A stretch of DNA of 64,000 nt from Epiperipatus broadwayi (Eukaryota > Onychophora > Udeonychophora > Euonychophora > Peripatidae), in the NCBI GenBank assembly GCA_028023455.1, contig JAQFVV010000071.1:5846650-5910649 (forward strand), in the 5' to 3' direction. The first letter of the stretch is position 1, and each line of letters opens with the position of its first letter. Under the pieces are notes generated by a model that saw only the letters and a program-made list of their open reading frames with translations, was not told where the DNA came from and ran no database searches. Of the stretch, positions 57,530 to 64,000 are shown piece after piece. Position numbers and translations under genes: made by a program.

Positions 57530-59040
57530 CTTAGTAAATATTACTTATGTAATCAATGTGCGTTTAAATAAATTTATAATTACAAAGAATAAATGTATAA
57601 TCTTTACGGCATAGTGTACCATCACTATTTATTGAGTTATAAACAAATAAGGAAGTAATAAAATCTGATTGAATTAAAAAATACAGTTTCGTGGTAATAA
57701 TCATAATTAAATAAACAGTGATTTATAATTATTACATTACTAGTCTATCACGTGATAAATAATCTTACTGGGTTTTTTAATATATGTAAGTGCATCCATC
57801 TGTTGGTAGTTAGAAATTTCTGATTTGCTATAAGTTTGTTTTTGTTTTAGGACATACTAGTACAGTTCATTTGTAGTTTATTACTTAGTTCATCTATTTA
57901 CAGGTTCTCATTCTATATTTTTGGCTGGTTATTAATAATAGACTTCTCTCTTCTGTACAATCCTCATATTTTTCTCTTAGTCTGGTTATGAATGATAAAT
58001 CTTATATATATTTTTGCTCATCATTTTAGGCAAGTCAGCATTGGTGTGTTCCTTCCCGTTTATCACTATCTAATTACAGGTTTGTTATTATTACTTTGTG
58101 TCAATTTGAAGGGAATCAGCAAATGTCGTACCAATCTCTAGGAAAGGAAAAACATATTTTCAAGGATGATAGGCAACAATGCATTTTTATTTACATACTA
58201 AGGCTGAACTTTATAATTTTTTTTCTTCTTCCTACAGTGTTGCATATAGGGGAAAGATGAGTGCATGGAAGTGAATTAGCCATTCATGCTAAGGAAATAA
58301 GAAGCATTAATGTGTTTGGTTGTTTTATAATTTTTTTTGATAGAATATTATTACTCCACTTTGGATTTAACTTTACTATGCAAGACTGCAGCTAAATATT
58401 CAATGTTCTACTATGTTTTCTGCTATGTATAATGTATTAACATTCGCTCTAATTTATTATTTTTTCTTTGCTGACAGCATATTCTAAATTTGATTATCCA
58501 AGCCGTTTTTATCACTTCATCATCACTGTTTTTTAAATAATATATTTTTCTTAATCTTAACTTGTCTACCTTTAAAATTGGCTGTCTTAATTAATCCATC
58601 TTTAATTACATTTTTTTTAAACAATTAAAAAAAAAATACAAAAAAGAAAGAAAAGAAAAAATATATTGTCTTTAAAAATTTGGGTTATCTCTTTAAAATA
58701 GACAGTGTTTAATATTAATTTAATAACTTCTATTTAATATTTAATTATACTAACTCCAGTTTGTTTTCTTTTATAATAATCAACTTTTTATCCTTTTTAT
58801 TTTCTTATTAATATACTTAAAATATCTTTTAAAATTAACTAATTGTTATTCAATCATTACAATTAGACTTTTACTTTTACCCAAAGGGAAATAAAATAGC
58901 TAAAGGAGAGTGTATTGACACATTCTGGTGCTACAGCTTGAATTAAATCCATCCTTCTTTAATTCAGCCTATATATTCTTAATATTATGAATAATATTTC
59001 TGTAGTGTCATTTTCACTACACAACTTTCACTTTTCCAAT
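57530..59040. other. AT-rich stretch, no gene seen
   Basis: Pyrimidine-rich tracts and poly-A near 58630; nothing supported. Confidence 0.35.
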
Positions 59041-59049
59041 ATGTCATAG

Positions 59050-59136
59050 CCTCGGCCGGGGGGGGGGGACCCACAACCGTCTGCAACCAACTACTTGCTT
59101 GCAAGGCGACTGCGGTGACCTCTCGGCTAACAACGC
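59050..59136 (-). repeat. Degraded tRNA-like SINE head
   Basis: Minus strand starts GCGTTG, has an A-box-like TAGCCGAGAGG, and an anticodon-like loop CTTGCAA. The 3' half is worn and contains a G10-11 run on the plus strand (about 59058-59068). The downstream TATGACATA echoes the TTGACATA following the other two tRNA-like heads. It lies about 75 bp downstream of a hammerhead in the same orientation. Confidence 0.5.
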
Positions 59137-59206
59137 TTGACGACTAATACCTTGTGGAAGAATGTAATCATAAAAATACGACCAAAGACATATGAAAAAG
59201 ATCTAC

Positions 59207-59261
59207 GGTCTTGAAGATAAACATTTTGTGCTGAACCAGCACTCATCAGTTGGCCCAGACC
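59207..59261 (-). ncRNA. Hammerhead, family A copy 8 (G12 lost)
   Basis: Minus strand: outer helix I GGUCU/AGACC (a new sequence, still paired), inner AA/UU, core CUGAUGA, stem II GUGCUG-type pairing with CAGCAC, but AAAA replaces GAAA; triplet AUC. Loss of G12 should abolish cleavage. Confidence 0.75.
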
Positions 59262-59305
59262 ACATCTTTTACTCATATCTTCATCATTAGTCAGTATATA
59301 TATAT

Positions 59306-62300
59306 TGTAACCCTTTGGTTTATTATCTATCTATAAACCAAATATAATAAAATGAAGCAATTGTGGAAAAAAAATTTTTATATATAAGGAAAAGTTAAGC
59401 TTTATTTGGGAAAGTAATGGCTATATAGCTCACAAGTAACATATATAGAGACAGTTTGTGTTTGTATGGAATGTCTATTACTAAAGAGTTGATGAGAATC
59501 GATTGTCAGTAGCTTTAGTTAACAGTTTCTTTCTAGAGAATAAGTTTGGAGTTATAGGAGATTGTGGTAAATATTTATGTTTATGATTATCGGAGATTAT
59601 AATTGATTTTGTGCTTGTAATTATAAGAAATTATGAGGAATATTTGTGTTCATATAATCTGGATAATCAGTTTCCTGTTTGATAGTCTGCGCATGTGTGT
59701 GTGATACAGATAAATGGGTTTGATTTTTTTTCCTTTCCTTTCCTTTATGAAAATTTGACATAATTTTTTTTTTTATAGTATTTAAAATGTAAATCTAAAT
59801 AAGAAATTATTTAGATTCAGTGAATGTAACCTTTGTTTGACAAGAAAATTGTTAGTAGGCTTAATTTTTTAATTAGAGTTTCCTTGACTAAATTTCATAA
59901 ATTGGTCATCAATATGTTAATTAAAGAGATCTGGTTTAAAATCAGACAAAGTTATTAGGAAAATAACGCTTTGGAAAGATCAATGTGTTAATTAAGGAGA
60001 TCTGGTTTCAGATCAAAGTTATTGGGAAAGTAACATTTTTTTTTTAGAAAGAGTTATTGTTCATTCTGAGTGGGGATTTTTTTAATTAGACTTAAAGACA
60101 ATAAAGGGGGGGGGGGTAATATCTGTTTCTTTTTCCTTTTTATCCTATAAAAACTGTGAAGAAAAGAGAAAAGAAAAAAAAACTTTTGCTGATTGAGAAC
60201 TGAGCTAACTAACTAAAAATTAATATCTAAAGGTATATTTTTTTTTCCTCCAAGTTTTTAATTTTTTTTCCTCAGAATTTGATAATGAAGTTAAGTTGTA
60301 TCGTAGACCAAAATATGAATTTCTAATTCATCCCTGAATGGTGCATATCTCTTTTCTCAAAATTAATTATGAAGAAGTCAACTTTTGATAAGATATTTTC
60401 TGCTGAGTGTAACAATTTATCCGGTCTGCTTATAAAATTTCCTGCAAGGAGAGAATTGTCAAATTTCTTTTATCAAATTAAAAGACCAATTCAGATTATA
60501 AGAATTATATGGCTCTTCAAAATTTGTTTAAAGAACTACAATCTTCTGTAATGTTTTGAAAAGAGTTAATTCATGTTAGTAATCACAAACTGCTTATTGC
60601 CTATAATTTGGACCTTTAAATGGAGGGGGAAAGGAACGGAGAACAAAGTAAATTCAAACCTAGGAAGAACTCAACTGGAAGGTAAACAACAGAACTTTTT
60701 AAAAATTTATTAACTATCCTATATCTACATTCTGATTTAAAATAACTATCTACAATTTTGATTTAAAATAACTATCTACATTTTGATTTAAATAACTTTA
60801 TTCAAATGACTGTCTGTGCGTTCTATACACATTTAATTGAAATAACTGTCTGACGTGCCATTATATAGCTATCTCAAGTGAAATGAACTGAATATATTGA
60901 TTAATGGACAGTGGAAGGAAAAGAAATTTAAAGAGACTATCTGTAATGTTGATATTTATTCTTTATTTTATTTCGTTTATATAATATGTCATTTATTTAT
61001 TTTTATTATTATTATATTTCATTTTGTTTATATGCTATGTCACACTCTGATCACTAGATTATTTAATTTAATATTTTGTTTCCGTTTAAAATGTGTGAAG
61101 GAAAGAAAGGAAAATGATTTTGATACCATTTAAGTATAGATGCTCACGTAAATTTAGACTTAAAAGTAAAGAGAGAAATGATATAAATATTTTATTATTC
61201 TTAACAAAATTTTAACTTGTGCTTAATAGTAGATATGAAGAATGAGAGGATGGTCATAAAACCCATTATTATGCTGTGAGTGTTGATCTGTTATTGATAT
61301 AGATATTGGGTATGTTGTTGGCTTGACTGGTTAAAATTGAAATAATTCATATATGTATTGATTTGGGATCTGGTTAGTCTTGTTATTTATCTAGGCTGGA
61401 ATCGATGTATGTGTGGGCATATTTAAAGCTATAAATGCTTGTCATTACTAATGTAAAGTAATCCTACCACCCAATAGATGGGAAATAGCTGTCTCCTGAT
61501 TTAGATCCCATGGCAGTTGGAGGACTAAGTTTCTCTCCATTTCTTTGTTAAGATAGGGAATTATTAGTAAAGTTACTGTTTAAGTATAGAAAATGTTGCA
61601 AGCCAATATAGGGAATAGGTGTCTAAGAGAAGCTCTTTACACAATTCTGGATCTTAGGAAAGATCTCTCCCTGGCTCAAGCAAATAGTTTAAGTTTGAAG
61701 TTGATGTGGTTTTGTTATTTCCCTTATCAAGATGTGGCTGTGCGCACGTTATAGACACTGCATGGTGATGTGTAATATGAAGAGAGTTTTCTTACATGAG
61801 ACAGAACAATGTTGCCCGGAAAGGATAAGGATTCAGTCAGATGGATGTGTATGATGAAGAATGACAAAGATTTTAATTAAGAAACTAACCGATCTGTATT
61901 GATTTTTTTGAATGATGATAAATTGAGGTCGTCAAGCTGAGCAGACATACTGACTAGTTAAAATATACAGTCAGGGCATAAAGATCTGACAAGCGTGAAT
62001 GTAAAAGTGTGGGTTTTGAATTTAAACCCGTTTGCAAAATTAGTAGGGTAATTTTGTGACATATAATCCTTCTTCATTGGAAATGTGAAAATTATTACTT
62101 GATAAAATGATTTAGAAATTTAAGATTATTTCACATTGCTAGTTAGAATAATTGAAACGAATATACTATTTTGGAATAGTCCAATTGACAATGTTTACAA
62201 TAAAAGGAGGGGGAAGTAGAAATTTGTAGGTTTTCTTCTCTTTCTAGATAAGTTTTCTTAAAGCTAAAAATATACGGAATTCTGTTTCCAGCGTTTGTAT

Positions 62301-63908
62301 TATTATTATTAATCATTTATTTAATAAATGAATGGGTCAAAACCAAAAGTGAGTCATCCAAGAAATTAGTTAACTCAAACATGTATTTGAATAATAGTCC
62401 TGAATAGATCAGAAGCATATATTTGTGTAACAATATTATAATTTAGTGTGTTTTTTATTTTAATCTTTATCATTATTATTTCATGTAATAAAGTTTTATT
62501 ATTGTTATAAGATTATATTGTGTTTTGTGTTTTGGTGTTTCAAATATCTCCAGAATCTATATATCCAGCACCTATATTTAAGGTAATATCAGTTTATATT
62601 TAAATTTAATTATTATTTATTAATGATACTTTATTTCCAAGATCGATTTGCAGTAGTCATTCTCATATTGTTTCCATATTCGATTCACATAGTTAATTTT
62701 ATATTGATAATTTATTTCCATGATTAATTTACAGTATCAATTTTGTCTTGAATATTTCTATATTCGATTAATATAATTCATTTTATATAAGTCATTTTAT
62801 AGACTTCATTTTCACACAATTTATTGTTATAATTAATTTGCATAATCTGATTTTATGAATTATTTCCGTACTTTGATTTCATGAGTAAATTTTGATTGAT
62901 TTGTCTGATTGATGTCTAGGGTTTACTTCCATAGTTTACTTTAGCAAAATAAAATTATTAGGGTTATTAATTAAAAATAGATTAGAAATAATAGAATAAA
63001 GATGACAGGGAATAGTTAAGTTAAGTTTAATAAATTTAATCTTTTGAGTCATTGTAATGTTGTGAATATTGGGAGCAGACATAAAATCCCTTTCCTGCTC
63101 TCTGTGTTTAGAGTGATTCCCACTATTGAACTTGTATTAAAATTTATTTAGCATATATGGGATCATATCCATTACAGTGTAATCACTTATGTGGGCACCT
63201 CTTGACAGATCTAGACCTTGAGAAAGAGTAATTCAATTATTAGTCTAAGAGCTAGTTTGGAAGTCAAGTAGCTTATTATAACAACATTATCATACTATAA
63301 TAAATTATTCTACTATTGTGAAAATAGGGAACCTGAATTGATAGTTGATCTAAAGATATATGTGTGTTAGAGAAATAAGATTAGAGATTCTCAGATCAGA
63401 GAACATAACACAGACATTCCGTGTTATATAATTGTGGCTATTGAAAGTGATAGATGCTGAGAACGAAAAATAAAATAATGGGATTAAATGGGGGGGATTT
63501 ATTTGTGATAAACTTTATCTAGCACTAAATTAAATAATGATTTTATATTATGAACATAGATTATGAGTTCTTTGCATTAATCACTGAGTTATTTCCAGTC
63601 AGATATAAATGAGAACTGTATACAATATTTTGTAGTACCACTCGAGATCAGATATTTGTAATAAAGTTGTGGAAGAAAGTTGTCTCATTATTATAAATTT
63701 TATCATAAATTTATCATGAAATATTTGCATGATTAATGCTAGGTTTGAAATTAAGACCACATAGATTGAATGGTTTTATCAATATTATTTTCATTATTTT
63801 CTTGAGAGACAATTTAATTACTTTCTCCAGTATCTTCTATAGTCCTAAATTGACTCTAAATTGACTAATGATGATGATCTCTAGAGGGCATTACAATTTA
63901 TAGCTGCA
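59306..63908 (+). repeat. Possible single very long LTR (~4.6 kb), truncated element
   Basis: The region starts TGTAACCC directly after a short TA tract and ends GCTGCA; three bases later comes TGGTGCCCCCGGT (63912-63924), which looks like a primer-binding site. It contains purine-rich blocks and no gene, like the LTRs at 42.5-52.4 kb. If correct, the interior and second LTR lie beyond the window. No second copy is visible, so this is a guess. Otherwise the stretch holds nothing I recognise; frames at 60369-60551 and 60897-61133 are featureless. Confidence 0.3.
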
Positions 63909-64000
63909 ATTTGGTGCCCCCGGTATATATTTGATCCTAAAGCATAAAATTCCATTAACTAGCTACTTGAAATAAATGAGAGTTTATTGAGGTTGAATAA

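Overview
This is a 64-kb stretch of an AT-rich animal genome built almost wholly of mobile-element sequence. No host protein gene could be recognised with confidence. The content points to a repeat-rich invertebrate: Penelope-like elements (PLEs), many hammerhead-ribozyme (HHR) insertions, tRNA-derived SINE heads, long-LTR Ty3/gypsy-type elements and long (AT)n tracts. A mollusc, possibly a cephalopod, is my guess from this repeat style; nothing in the window proves it. A run of 500 N (30619-31118) marks an assembly gap.

Layout. 0-1.8 kb: two copies of a ~929-bp tandem unit containing a ~29-bp minisatellite. 2.5-4.4 kb: hammerhead family C insertions, one bounded by a 14-bp target-site duplication (TSD) and a nested one by an 11-bp TSD. 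8.0-10.2 kb: two family A insertions with 12-bp TSDs. 11.57-12.32 kb: a TTAA-flanked piggyBac-like MITE. 14.8-15.1 kb: a long foldback. 16.2-18.3 kb: decayed family C copies. 18.8-19.4 kb: a decayed PLE endonuclease. 20.3-20.5 kb: family E hammerhead foldback. 21.2-21.7 kb: tRNA-Gly-like SINE head and a family A copy with an intact hammerhead core. 22.4-25.1 kb: two PLE copies joined as a divergent inverted pair; the plus arm keeps a 351-codon RT/GIY-YIG frame. 26.1-26.7 kb: family D foldback around a PLE endonuclease remnant. 29.98-30.15 kb: Merlin-like transposase fragment. 33.95-36.74 kb: broken Ty3/gypsy pol on the minus strand. 37-38.1 kb: a third PLE copy. 42.54-52.41 kb: a complete long-LTR element (LTRs of about 3.2-3.4 kb) whose interior has lost RT/RNase H/IN core and carries a 48-bp coding minisatellite. 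52.8-59.3 kb: more hammerheads, a tRNA-Gly-like SINE head and PLE debris. 59.3-63.9 kb: possibly one very long LTR, truncated by the window end.

The main result is the set of hammerhead ribozyme sequences. At least five sequence families can be read (A, C, D, E and the tail of the PLE itself). They share a type-I layout: CUGANGA, stem II, GAAA, a tiny helix III, then an NUH cleavage triplet and helix I. Some cores are intact (9.7, 20.4, 21.6, 52.9 and 56.8 kb) and others are mutated. In family A, helix I keeps its pairing while its sequence changes between copies. In every paired case the minus-strand copy comes first and the plus-strand copy second (divergent inverted dimers). In two cases the plus arm is longer than one unit, as expected from a circular or multimeric template. 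Family A also carries a tRNA-like segment with a B box downstream of the ribozyme. HHRs in PLE terminal repeats and in retrozymes are established; I infer that the coding-free units here are non-autonomous relatives mobilised by PLE machinery such as that at 22-25 kb.
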